Shown in pieces: positions 16,519 through 24,940 of a DNA stretch of 64,000 nt. Source of the stretch: Aquisalimonas lutea (GTDB lineage Bacteria; Pseudomonadota; Gammaproteobacteria; Nitrococcales; Aquisalimonadaceae); the NCBI RefSeq assembly GCF_030409225.1, contig NZ_JAUFPK010000001.1, positions 926,191 through 990,190 of the forward strand, given 5' to 3'. Numbering within the stretch: position 1 is the stretch's first letter; each line of letters begins with the position of its first letter. A program made the position numbers and the translations under genes. Under the pieces are notes generated by a model that worked only from the letters and a program-made list of their open reading frames with translations, was not told the origin of the DNA and did not search any database.

Positions 16519-17846
16519 GGCGCTGGCTGGAGGGGTTGCGGGAGCTGCGCCGGTATCCGTCGGCCATCGGCGGGCTGGCGCTGATCGTGTTCCTGATCGC
16601 CGTGTCCGTGTACACGGTGATCGCCATTCCGTACTCCCAGGCCCTGGAGCTGTGGCGGGGCGGCGAGGCATGGCGCATGCACCCCGTGAACGCCGGCCCG
16701 GTGTGGGTGGATCGGCTGCTGGGCGGCGACAAGCCCGATACCACGGTGGTCCGAAGCGAGGACGCCGAGACGCGCTCGGCCGCCTTCGACGGCGGCCGCC
16801 AGGTGCGCATCCCGCTGTCCTTCGACTACCCCCATGACGACTTCCCCAGCGAGATCAACCTGTTCCTGGAGACCCGCGATACCGAGCGCGAGGCCTTCGT
16901 ACGCCTGCGCTGGCAGACCCCAGACGGTGACATCATCCCCCTCGGTGGCCGGCGCGTCGCCCGGGAAGACCGGATCTCCATCTCCCAGAACCAGACCCTG
17001 GAGGGGCGCCTTGGTATGCCGCCCCACGTGGGACTGTTCGCCCGCTCCACCGACGCCGGGCAGCCCGTTCCGGACAACGGCCGCTACCGGCTCATCATCG
17101 ACGCCATCCTGTTCGGCGAGGACGCCTCCCTGGAGGCCGACCTGGTCGTCTACGGCCGGGTCCACGGCATTGCCGGCACCGACCACCAGCGCCGCGATCT
17201 CATGGTGGCGCTGCTCTGGGGCACGCCGGTGGCGCTCGCCTTCGGGCTGCTGGCGGCGGTGGGCACCACGGTGACCACCCTGGTCATCGCCGCCACCGGC
17301 GTGTGGTTCGGCGGCCTGGTGGACGCGACCATCCAGCGCCTCACCGAGGTCAATATCATCCTCCCGGTGCTGCCCGTGCTGGTCATGGTGGGCACGCTGT
17401 ATTCCACCAACATCTGGCTGATGCTGGGGGTGGTGATTGCCCTGGGCATCTTCAGCGCCGGCATCAAGATGTACCGCGCCATGCTGCTGCCCATCCGGCA
17501 GGCACCGTACATCGAGGCGGCCCGGGCCTACGGCGCCGGCAACGCGCGCATCATCCTGCGCTACATGATCCCCCGGATCCTGCCGGTGCTCATCCCGACG
17601 TTCGTGACGCTCATCCCCACCTACGTCTTTCTGGAGGCGTCGCTGGCGGTGCTGGGGCTGGGCGACCCGGTGCTGCCCACCTGGGGCAAGGTGCTCAACG
17701 ACGCCCAGACGCAGAGCGCGCTGTACAACGGCTTCTACTACTGGGTGATCGCGCCGGCGCTGCTGCTCATGCTCACGGGCCTCGGCTTCGCCATGTTCGG
17801 CTTCGCCCTGGACCGGGTATTCAATCCGCGGCTGAGGACACAGTAA
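16515..17846 (+). CDS. ABC importer permease, DppC-like with large periplasmic insert
   Basis: 443-aa second permease. After the first helix (about 17-38) there is an extracytoplasmic domain of roughly 170 residues (about 42-212), mostly beta-like by composition, before the family's GTD..RRD motif at 221-227 (usually GTDelGRD and much closer to helix 1). The remaining five helices, the coupling loop EAARAYGAGNARIILRYMIPR and the VFLEASLAVLGLGDP segment are normal for DppC/OppC. The insert could dock the unusual binding protein. Overlaps the previous gene by 4 bases; the next gene starts 2 bases after its stop. Confidence 0.85.
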   Translation: MRRWLEGLRELRRYPSAIGGLALIVFLIAVSVYTVIAIPYSQALELWRGGEAWRMHPVNAGPVWVDRLLGGDKPDTTVVRSEDAETRSAAFDGGRQVRIPLSFDYPHDDFPSEINLFLETRDTEREAFVRLRWQTPDGDIIPLGGRRVAREDRISISQNQTLEGRLGMPPHVGLFARSTDAGQPVPDNGRYRLIIDAILFGEDASLEADLVVYGRVHGIAGTDHQRRDLMVALLWGTPVALAFGLLAAVGTTVTTLVIAATGVWFGGLVDATIQRLTEVNIILPVLPVLVMVGTLYSTNIWLMLGVVIALGIFSAGIKMYRAMLLPIRQAPYIEAARAYGAGNARIILRYMIPRILPVLIPTFVTLIPTYVFLEASLAVLGLGDPVLPTWGKVLNDAQTQSALYNGFYYWVIAPALLLMLTGLGFAMFGFALDRVFNPRLRTQ

Positions 17847-17848
17847 CC

Positions 17849-18841
17849 ATGGCGGCGAGACCGTTGCTCCGGGTTGAGGACCTCCAGCTCCACTACCGCA
17901 CCCGCCGCGGGATCGCGCGCGCCGTGGACGGCGTGAGCTTCGATATCCGCGCCAACGAGGCCCTGGTGGTGCTGGGCGAGTCGGGCTGCGGCAAGAGCTC
18001 CCTGGCCAAGGCGCTGCTGCGGATCCTGCCGCGCAACGTCCACAGCTTCCGCGGCCAGGTCATGCTCGGCGATACGGATGTCATGGCCCTGGGCGACGAG
18101 GCCTTCCGCCGGGACGTGCAGTGGACCCGGGTCGCCATGGTCATGCAGGCGGCGATGAACGCGCTCAACCCGGTGGTCCGGGTCGGCGAGCAGGTGGCCG
18201 AGCCCCTGCGGGTGCACGCGGGGTGGTCCCGCGAGCGTGCGCGGGAACGGGTGGTGCGCACCTTCGAGCAGGTGGGGGTGGCCACGGATTTCCTGCAGCG
18301 CTACCCGTTCGAGCTCTCCGGCGGCATGCGCCAGCGGGTGGTCCTGGCCATGGCCCTGGTGACCGAGCCGGAGCTGGTGATCCTGGACGAGCCCACCTCC
18401 GCCCTGGATGTGCTCACCCAGGCCAGCATCATGAACGTGCTCAAGCGCATCAAGCGCGAGCAGGGCACCAGCTTCATGCTCATTACCCACGACGTGGCCA
18501 CCTCCAGCGAGATCGCCGACCGCGTGGCGCTGATGTACGCCGGGCAGATGGTGGAAGTGGCGGATGCCGACGCGTTCTTCCACGAGCCCGCGCACCCGTA
18601 CTCGCAGATGCTCATGGCCAGCGTGCCGCGGCTGCGCCAGCAGACGGAGCCGGCCCCCATCCCCGGGCAGCCGCCGGAGCTCATCGAGCCGCCGGCGGGG
18701 TGCCGCTTTGCCGACCGCTGCCCGCGACGCTTCGACCGCTGTGCCCGGGAGCCGGAGCCGCTGCGGGTCGGCGAGCGGCATCACGTGCGCTGCTGGCTGC
18801 ATGCGGGCAGCGGCGGCGCCGGCGGAGGAGGTCGGGCATGA
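17849..18841 (+). CDS. ABC importer ATPase, DppD-like
   Basis: 330-aa ATP-binding subunit. Walker A is GESGCGKSS at about 43-51, the signature is LSGGMRQRV near 157, and Walker B is VILDEPTSALD. The C-terminal oligopeptide-transporter extension contains the cysteine cluster CRFADRCPRRFDRC that is typical of DppD/OppD and in some members binds an iron-sulfur cluster. It pairs with the following ATPase as a heterodimer. The ATG at 17849 lies 2 bases after the permease stop, and its 3' end overlaps the next gene by 4 bases. Confidence 0.9.
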   Translation: MAARPLLRVEDLQLHYRTRRGIARAVDGVSFDIRANEALVVLGESGCGKSSLAKALLRILPRNVHSFRGQVMLGDTDVMALGDEAFRRDVQWTRVAMVMQAAMNALNPVVRVGEQVAEPLRVHAGWSRERARERVVRTFEQVGVATDFLQRYPFELSGGMRQRVVLAMALVTEPELVILDEPTSALDVLTQASIMNVLKRIKREQGTSFMLITHDVATSSEIADRVALMYAGQMVEVADADAFFHEPAHPYSQMLMASVPRLRQQTEPAPIPGQPPELIEPPAGCRFADRCPRRFDRCAREPEPLRVGERHHVRCWLHAGSGGAGGGGRA

Positions 18842-19848
18842 GCACCGAACGGGCAGCGAGTGCTGAATCCACGAGTCCCCTGGTCTCCGTGCGGGATCTG
18901 CGCACCTGGTTCGAGCTGCGCCAGTGGGGGTTCCTGCGCGTCGGCTCCGTGCGCGCGGTGGACGGGGTGAGCTTCGATCTCGGACGCGGCGAGTCGGTGG
19001 CCTTCGTCGGCGAGTCCGGCTGCGGCAAGAGCTCCCTGGCGCGCACCCTCCTGGGGCTGCACCGGCCCACCGGCGGCGAGGTCTCGTTCGACGGCTACCG
19101 TGTCCAGGATCTCGCCGGCAGGGATCTCCAGTGGTACCGCGCCAGCGTCGGCTACGTGCAGCAGGACCCCTACGGCGCCCTGCCGCCGTTCATGGACGTG
19201 CGGCGCATTCTTGCCGAGCCCCTGGTGGTTCACGGCGTGACCGACCGCGCCGAGCGCGAGCGGCGGATCCGCCGGGCCCTGGAGGAGGTGCGCCTGGGGC
19301 CGGGGGACGCCATCCTGGACCAGTTTCCGCACATGCTCAGCGGCGGCCAGCAGCAGCGGGTGGTCATCGCCCGCGCCCTGGTGCTGGAGCCGGCGATGAT
19401 CATCGCCGACGAGCCGGTGTCCATGCTGGATGCCTCGGTGCGGGTGGAAATCCTCAACCTGCTGCGGCGGATCCAGTCCGAGCGCTCCCTGACGCTGGCC
19501 TTCATCACCCACGACCTGTCCACGGTCCGCCACTACGCCGATCGCATCTTCGTCATGTATGCCGGCCGCATTGTCGAGCAGGCGCAGGTGGACGAGCTGC
19601 TGGAGCACCCCCAGCATCCCTACACCCAGGCGCTGCTGGCGGCCATCGCCGACGTGGACGCGGCCAACGCCCGCCGCGTGCGGGATGTGCCCGCCGGGGA
19701 GCCGCCGAGCCTGCTGCACCCGCCGCCGGGCTGCCGTTTCCATCCGCGCTGCCCGCATGCCATGGCGGGGACCTGCGATGTCCGCGATCCCGGCATGTTC
19801 GAGCCCCGCCGGGATCACCTGTCGGCGTGCTGGCTCCACGAGCGCTGA
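18838..19848 (+). CDS. ABC importer ATPase, DppF-like
   Basis: 336-aa partner ATPase. Walker A is GESGCGKSS at about 58-66, the signature is LSGGQQQRV near 167, and Walker B is MIIADEPVSMLD. The C-terminal extension GCRFHPRCPHAMAGTC again carries the cysteine motif of the oligopeptide ATPase family. The stretch FELRQWGFLRVGSVRAVDGVS at the N-terminus is the usual A-loop region. It overlaps DppD-like by 4 bases, so the two subunits should be made in equal amounts. Confidence 0.9.
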   Translation: MSTERAASAESTSPLVSVRDLRTWFELRQWGFLRVGSVRAVDGVSFDLGRGESVAFVGESGCGKSSLARTLLGLHRPTGGEVSFDGYRVQDLAGRDLQWYRASVGYVQQDPYGALPPFMDVRRILAEPLVVHGVTDRAERERRIRRALEEVRLGPGDAILDQFPHMLSGGQQQRVVIARALVLEPAMIIADEPVSMLDASVRVEILNLLRRIQSERSLTLAFITHDLSTVRHYADRIFVMYAGRIVEQAQVDELLEHPQHPYTQALLAAIADVDAANARRVRDVPAGEPPSLLHPPPGCRFHPRCPHAMAGTCDVRDPGMFEPRRDHLSACWLHER

Positions 19849-19865
19849 CCGGGAGGAGCGGTTCC

Positions 19866-20057
19866 ATGGTGCCGGCGATACTGCGCATCGGCCTCGGTGC
19901 CGGGGTCATGCTGGCCGCCCTGGCCGCGCTGCTGGCGATGGTCTCCGGCGCCCTGGCGGTGAGCCTTGTCCTCTCCCTGGCCGCCTACACGGGACTGTTC
20001 GCGGGCATGTTCATTGCCGTCGCCGGAATCCTGCGGCTGGCGCAGCGGCGCCGGTAG
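19866..20057 (+). CDS. Small two-helix membrane protein closing the ABC operon
   Basis: 63 aa, almost entirely two hydrophobic helices (about 4-27 and 30-56) separated by a short turn, ending in RLAQRRR, which should lie in the cytoplasm. A strong GGGAGGAG ribosome site lies 7 bases upstream, and the gene starts 17 bases after the last ATPase, so it is part of the ABC operon. I do not recognise a family. It may be an accessory or stabilising subunit of the importer, or unrelated. GC-rich composition alone could produce a hydrophobic frame, but the ribosome site and spacing support a gene. Confidence 0.65.
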   Translation: MVPAILRIGLGAGVMLAALAALLAMVSGALAVSLVLSLAAYTGLFAGMFIAVAGILRLAQRRR

Positions 20058-20077
20058 GGCCACGCCGCCGGCGCGCT

Positions 20078-21202
20078 TCAGGACTTTGCCACCACCCGGT
20101 TGCGCCCCTGCCCCTTGGCCTCGTACAGCGCACGGTCCGCCAGGATGTAGAGCGTGTTGAAACTGACCGCTTCCCCGGGCGCCGCGGTGGTCACGCCGAA
20201 GCTCGCGGTCAGCCGGCACTCGTGATCGGGCACGGGCAGTGGCAATGTCTCGATGCTGGTGCGCAGCCGTTCGCACAGCTCGCGGGCACCGTCGCCGTCG
20301 GTGGCCGGCATGAGGATCCCGAACTCCTCGCCGCCGATACGGGCCGTGAAGTCGCTGGCGCGCACCAGGCCCTGGAGATGCTGGGCGAACAGGCGCAGCA
20401 CGGCATCGCCCACGGGGTGGCCGTAGTCGTCGTTGACGGCCTTGAAGTAGTCGATGTCCAGAAGTGCCAGACTCACGGGCTCGTTCTCGCGGACGCTGTG
20501 GGGGAGCATCTGCTCCACGTACTGCAGCAGCGCACGCCGGTTGGGCAGGCCCGTGAGCGCGTCGGTGATCGTCAGCCGCTCCAGGCGCGCCTTCTGGCCG
20601 GCGATGTGGCGCAGCGCCCACAGGAGGACGCCGATGAATACCAGCAGCAGCCCCGCGAGCACGATGACCATGGTGGAGAGCCGGTCCATCAGGCGTTGCT
20701 GGTCGGCCGAGCCCTGGTGGTTGAGCTGATGGAGCTCGCTGTAGACGTAGGCGAGGCTGTCCTCGACCCGGAGGCCCAGGTCGCGCAGCTCGGCCCGGGC
20801 CTCGGGATCATTCACTGCGTCCCTGGCCAGCTCCCGCAGGCGGGGAATGTGCGCCATGACGGCGTCGAACTCCTCCAGGAGCCCGGCGTACGCCGACGGT
20901 TCCAGCGGGCTGCGTCGCAGCCCGTTGCGGGTGGTGGACTCGCGGCCCTCGATGGTGGCCAGGGTGCGCAGGATGTGCTGCTGGTGGAACTCCGTCGGGT
21001 GATCCACCAGGGCCCGGATGGCGTGGCGCAGCTCCGCGGTCTCCTGCTGGCCGCGCACCAGGTTGCTGGCATAGGCCGTGTAGTCCGCGCCCACATGCTG
21101 CCCCGCGTTCTGGACGAAGGCAGCGACGGCACCGGCGACCGCCGCGATGATGAGCAGGTAGGATCCGATCAGGAGGGCGGTCAGCCGGCCGCGCCCCCTC
21201 AT
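20078..21202 (-). CDS. Membrane-anchored diguanylate cyclase (GGEEF)
   Basis: 374 aa. A first membrane helix (about 8-30), a helical periplasmic sensor (about 31-175) and a second helix (about 176-198) lead to a GGDEF domain with the active-site GGEEF at 290-294. The inhibitory I-site RASD sits exactly five residues before it, so both c-di-GMP synthesis and product inhibition look intact. The ATG at 21202 overlaps the stop of the upstream SUOX-fold gene by 4 bases (ATGA), coupling the two. The partner probably delivers a periplasmic signal to the helical sensor domain; the signal is unknown. Confidence 0.88.
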   Translation of the reverse strand: MRGRGRLTALLIGSYLLIIAAVAGAVAAFVQNAGQHVGADYTAYASNLVRGQQETAELRHAIRALVDHPTEFHQQHILRTLATIEGRESTTRNGLRRSPLEPSAYAGLLEEFDAVMAHIPRLRELARDAVNDPEARAELRDLGLRVEDSLAYVYSELHQLNHQGSADQQRLMDRLSTMVIVLAGLLLVFIGVLLWALRHIAGQKARLERLTITDALTGLPNRRALLQYVEQMLPHSVRENEPVSLALLDIDYFKAVNDDYGHPVGDAVLRLFAQHLQGLVRASDFTARIGGEEFGILMPATDGDGARELCERLRTSIETLPLPVPDHECRLTASFGVTTAAPGEAVSFNTLYILADRALYEAKGQGRNRVVAKS

Positions 21203-21702
21203 CGCGCGCGGATCTCGACGATGGACCAGACCCACTTGGTCATGGATTGCTCACCGGCGAGCACCGCCTCGGCATCCTCGGGGACCACGAGCATGAGCGG
21301 TCCCAGGTCGTTCATGGGGATCGGCTCGCCGTCGAAGCGTGTCACCAGGAGACGCTCCTTCTCGCGGAGCTCTTCCTGGTCCAGGAAGGCGGTGTAGTCG
21401 TCGGCGCCGATGAAGCGCACCCGGCGCGCGTCATCCATGCCGTGCGCGGCGAGGAACTCCTTCAGGCGCACGCCCGTGAACGTGCCTTCCTTGCCCTCGA
21501 AGTGACGGAATTCGGCTTCGTAGAGGCCCAGGGACTCGATCTCCCGCAGGGAGAGCCGGCGCGTGTCGTCGCCGTTGACCAGCGTAAGAACCGGCCGGTC
21601 GCTCGTGGCGGGTTCCAGGGAGCTGGGCTCCAGCGCCGCGAGCGGGCAGACCAGCGCAGCAAGCACCGCGCCGGCGAGGCATCGCCAGATCACGCCAGTC
21701 AT
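21199..21702 (-). CDS. Exported SUOX-fold (molybdopterin oxidoreductase-like) protein without Mo ligand
   Basis: 167 aa with a signal peptide (about 1-23). The rest matches the sulfite-oxidase / 'oxidoreductase molybdopterin binding' fold: a LREIESLGLYEAEF segment, FTGVRLKEFLAAHG, RFIGADDYTAFLDQEEL and a C-terminal MTKWVWSIVEI. The mature part contains no cysteine, so the residue that ligates molybdenum in true family enzymes is missing. It therefore probably works as a binding or sensor protein rather than a redox enzyme. It is coupled by a 4-base overlap to the diguanylate cyclase. Confidence 0.75.
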   Translation of the reverse strand: MTGVIWRCLAGAVLAALVCPLAALEPSSLEPATSDRPVLTLVNGDDTRRLSLREIESLGLYEAEFRHFEGKEGTFTGVRLKEFLAAHGMDDARRVRFIGADDYTAFLDQEELREKERLLVTRFDGEPIPMNDLGPLMLVVPEDAEAVLAGEQSMTKWVWSIVEIRAR

Positions 21703-21899
21703 GTCGATTGCCTGTCTCCAGAACGTGCCGGACCGGGGCTTCGGTGTCCGCCGACGCTCCCCGCGTGGAACGCCGGCGAACCCGGGTCCTTCATGGAAGG
21801 TTCGTCATCGTTATTCGACCGAAGACCCGTGCGTTTCCTTCAAGATTGCACGTGCGGGGAGTGCTTGTGCAATGCCCGTGCGCCTGCCGCCCTGGGTGG

Positions 21900-23000
21900 T
21901 CAGGCCTCTGCGCCGAGGGTCCGGGCACGCCGCTGCGTTGCCTCGGGATCCCGGAGCCCGCGGGCGGGCCCGCCGGCTTCCGGCCAGCCCTGGGCGTGCT
22001 CCATGATCAGCCCGCTGAGCATGTCCAGGTGATCGGCGCGGTCGTTCAGGCAGCGGATGTAGCGCAGCTCGTCGCCGCCTGCCCGCTCGAAGTACTCGGC
22101 GTTCTCGCCCTCGATCTCCTCGAGGGTCTCCAGGCAGTCGGCGGAGAACCCGGCGCAGATCACGTCCAGGGTCTTCATGCCGCGTGCTGCCAGCCCCTTG
22201 ACGGTCTCGTCGGTGTAGGGCTTGAGCCATTCCTCGTTGCCGAACCGGGACTGGAACGAGACCATCCACTGCTCGTCGGGCAGCGCCAGCTCTTCGGCGA
22301 CCAGCCGCGCGGTCTTGTGGCACTGGCAGTGGTACGGGTCGCCGTCGAGCAGGTAGCGCCTGGGCGTGCCGTGGAACGAGAACAGCAGCTTCTCGCCCCG
22401 GCCGCGGGCGGCCCAGTGCTCGCGGATGCTGTCCGCCAGGCAGCGGATGTAGCGTTCGTCGTCGTGGTATTGGCCGATGAAGCGCAGCTCCGGTATCCAG
22501 CGCCACTGCTTGAGCTCGTCCGCCAGGGCGTCGAAGGTGGAGCCCGTGGTGCTGCCCGAGTACTGCGGGTACAGCGGCAGCACCACCAGGCGCTCGGCGC
22601 CCTGGTCGCGGAGCCGCCGCAGGGCGTCGCCCATGGACGGGCTGCCGTAACGCATGGCCAGCTCCACCGCCACGGGGCCGTCCAGTTGCGCGGCCAGTCG
22701 CTCGCCGATGCCCTGCACCTGCGACCGGCCGGTGACCAGCAACGGCGAGCCTTCGTCGCTCCAGACCTCGCGGTAGGCGGCGGCGGACTTCTTCGGCCGG
22801 GTGCGCAGGACGATGCCGTGGAGGATGGCGCGCCAGTAGAGCCGCGGCAGCTCGATGACCCGCGGGTCGCCGAGGAACTGGGCCAGGTACCTGCGCAGCG
22901 CCGGCGTCGTGGGCGCGTCGGGGGTGCCGAGGTTGGCCACCAGGACGCCCAGCCGCGGCGTGTCGTCGTGCCGGAACCCCTCTTTGGCGGTGTAGCGCAT
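21900..23000 (-). CDS. hemH: Ferrochelatase HemH
   Basis: 366-aa ferrochelatase, inserting Fe2+ into protoporphyrin IX in the last step of protohaem synthesis. Recognisable elements are VLVANLGTPDAPT near the N-terminus, PLYPQYSGSTTGSTFD, the catalytic His in FSFHGTPRRYL, GDPYHCQCHKTARLVAEEL, and the Glu-rich metal region CLETLEEIEGENAEYF. I chose the ATG at 23000, where the family N-terminus begins; upstream codons are unrelated. It stands alone, and no Fur box is visible in the 170 bases upstream. Confidence 0.95.
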   Translation of the reverse strand: MRYTAKEGFRHDDTPRLGVLVANLGTPDAPTTPALRRYLAQFLGDPRVIELPRLYWRAILHGIVLRTRPKKSAAAYREVWSDEGSPLLVTGRSQVQGIGERLAAQLDGPVAVELAMRYGSPSMGDALRRLRDQGAERLVVLPLYPQYSGSTTGSTFDALADELKQWRWIPELRFIGQYHDDERYIRCLADSIREHWAARGRGEKLLFSFHGTPRRYLLDGDPYHCQCHKTARLVAEELALPDEQWMVSFQSRFGNEEWLKPYTDETVKGLAARGMKTLDVICAGFSADCLETLEEIEGENAEYFERAGGDELRYIRCLNDRADHLDMLSGLIMEHAQGWPEAGGPARGLRDPEATQRRARTLGAEA

Positions 23001-23170
23001 GGGTGTCTCCGTCGTCTTGGCGGTTCTGCAACGGGAGCGTGCGATTCCGGGCCGGCACGGACCCCCGTTCAGTCGCCGACACACTAAACGCGGTTGATGC
23101 TCCAGGCAATTCTGATGGATTTCATCTATGAGAAGACAAGACAGGGACGATTCCGTCGAGGACGGGAGCC

Positions 23171-23410
23171 TTACCGGCTGCGGTCATCGATGAGCTTCTC
23201 CAGGGCGCGCTTGCGGGCCTCCTTGCGGGACAGCGGCTGCGACGCCTGGCGGTGCTCCAGGTCCTCCAGGCGCTGGGCCTGGTCGCGGTCCCCGGAGCAG
23301 GCACGCGTCAGGGCGTCGTCGGCGCCGTCCATGCCGGTGCCGCGGTAGCGCAGCCACACCACCAGCGCGGCGATGGCGCCGATGGCCGCAATCAGTAGCA
23401 GTTCGGTCAT
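23171..23410 (-). CDS. Small membrane-anchored hypothetical protein coupled to trpB2
   Basis: 79 aa: one N-terminal membrane helix (about 3-20), then a hydrophilic, charged cytoplasmic tail rich in Arg, Glu and Asp ([16 protein letters not shown]). The ATG at 23410 overlaps the trpB2 stop by 4 bases, strong support for translation. I recognise no family. It might tether a partner at the membrane; no link to tryptophan synthesis can be argued from the sequence. Confidence 0.6.
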   Translation of the reverse strand: MTELLLIAAIGAIAALVVWLRYRGTGMDGADDALTRACSGDRDQAQRLEDLEHRQASQPLSRKEARKRALEKLIDDRSR

Positions 23411-24789
23411 GGTTGTTCCCCGGCGGGTGGTCCGACCGTCGGCAGGCCGGCAAGCGCCATGCTGGCTTCGTCTTCGGCATACGCCTGGTCCCGGAGCTCG
23501 CCGGCGAGGTAGTCGGTATAGGCCTGCATGTCGAAATTGCCGTGTCCGCACAGATTGAACAGGATGACGCGGCTCTCTCCGCTCTCGCGGCAGCGGACGG
23601 CCTCGTCCATGGCGGCCTTGACGGCGTGGTTGGCCTCGGGGGCCGGGATGATGCCCTCCGCCCGGGCGAACTCCAGGCCGGCCGCAAAGCATTCCAGCTG
23701 ATTGTAGGCGCGCGGGCGGATGTAGCCGAGATGGGTCAGGTGGCTGATCTGCGGGGCCATGCCGTGGTAGCGGAGGCCGCCGGCGTGGAACCCCGGCGGC
23801 ACGAAGGACGAGCCCAGGGTGTGCATGCGCGTGAGCGGTGTCAGGTGCCCGGTGTCGCCGAAATCGTAGGCGAACCGTCCCTTGGTCAGCGTCGGGCACG
23901 CCGCCGGCTCCACGGCGATGAACTGCCGCTGGCGCCCGCCGCGCAGCTGCTCGCCCAGGTACGGGAACGCCAGGCCGGCGAAATTGCTGCCGCCGCCGGT
24001 ACAGCCGATGATCACGTCCGGGTCGTCATCGGCCATGGCCATCTGCTCCCGCGCCTCCAGGCCGGTGACCGTCTGGTGCAGGAGCACATGGTTGAGCACG
24101 CTGCCCAGTGCGTAGCGGGTGTCCTCCCGCTGTGCGGCCATCTCCACGGCCTCGCTGATGGCGATGCCCAGGCTGCCGGTGCTGTCCGGGTGCTCCGCCA
24201 GCACCGCGCGGCCGGCCGCGGTGGTGTCGCTGGGGCTGGCGATGCACTCGGCACCGAAGCTCTCCATGAAGGCGCGCCGGTACGGCTTCTGCCAGAAGCT
24301 GACCTTGACCATGTAGACGCTGATGTCGATGCCGAACATGGCGCCGGCGAGCGCCAGGGAGGAGCCCCACTGGCCGGCGCCGGTCTCGGTGGTGATGCGC
24401 CGCACGCCCTCGCGGTGGTTGTAGAAGGCCTGGGCGACGGCGGTGTTGGGCTTGTGGCTGCCCGCCGGGCTGACGCCCTCGTACTTGTAGTAGATGCGCG
24501 CCGGCGTGCCGAGGGCGTTCTCCAGCCGCCGGGCGCGGTACAGGGGGGACGGCCGCCACTGGCGGTAGGCCGTGCGGACCGGCTCCGGGATGTCGATCTC
24601 TCGTTCCGTGGACATCTCCTGCTCGATCACCCCGTGGGGGAACAGCGGGGCCAGATCGTCGGGCGTCACCGGCCGATGGGTGCCGGGGTGGAGTACCGGC
24701 GCCATGGGCTCGGGCAGATCGGCGTTGATGTTGTACCAGTGACGCGGGAGACGGGATTCGTCGAGCAGGAACTTCACGGTGTCCGTCAT
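23407..24789 (-). CDS. TrpB2-type PLP-dependent tryptophan synthase beta-like protein
   Basis: 460 aa, of the long TrpB2 branch rather than the ~400-aa TrpB1 that pairs with TrpA. The PLP lysine is K113 in [15 protein letters not shown], and the phosphate-binding loop is [10 protein letters not shown]. TrpB2 enzymes condense indole with serine or related donors and often act alone, for indole salvage. No trp operon gene is adjacent, which fits that role. The ATG at 24789 has AGGTGAG 4 bases upstream; an open frame runs further to 25140 but crosses the divergent gene. Confidence 0.88.
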   Translation of the reverse strand: MTDTVKFLLDESRLPRHWYNINADLPEPMAPVLHPGTHRPVTPDDLAPLFPHGVIEQEMSTEREIDIPEPVRTAYRQWRPSPLYRARRLENALGTPARIYYKYEGVSPAGSHKPNTAVAQAFYNHREGVRRITTETGAGQWGSSLALAGAMFGIDISVYMVKVSFWQKPYRRAFMESFGAECIASPSDTTAAGRAVLAEHPDSTGSLGIAISEAVEMAAQREDTRYALGSVLNHVLLHQTVTGLEAREQMAMADDDPDVIIGCTGGGSNFAGLAFPYLGEQLRGGRQRQFIAVEPAACPTLTKGRFAYDFGDTGHLTPLTRMHTLGSSFVPPGFHAGGLRYHGMAPQISHLTHLGYIRPRAYNQLECFAAGLEFARAEGIIPAPEANHAVKAAMDEAVRCRESGESRVILFNLCGHGNFDMQAYTDYLAGELRDQAYAEDEASMALAGLPTVGPPAGEQP

Positions 24790-24940
24790 TATCTCACCTT
24801 TGCGGACGCTCAGCGGGACGCACGGGCTCATGGTACCCGTGTTGCCCCCTGATGGGCAGCGGTATCCGGTCACGGCTTTCTGTACCGGGCTGTGATTCAG
24901 GTACGGTCGGTCCCCGGCGAGTGCCGGTACAATCCCGGCC

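Noticed and set aside
21703-21899. Short open frames between hemH and the SUOX-like gene
   Set aside because: No ribosome site, no conserved motif, and composition like the surrounding non-coding DNA.
23407-24789. Part of a tryptophan operon
   Set aside because: Length and motifs are TrpB2; no trpA, trpC or other trp gene is adjacent.
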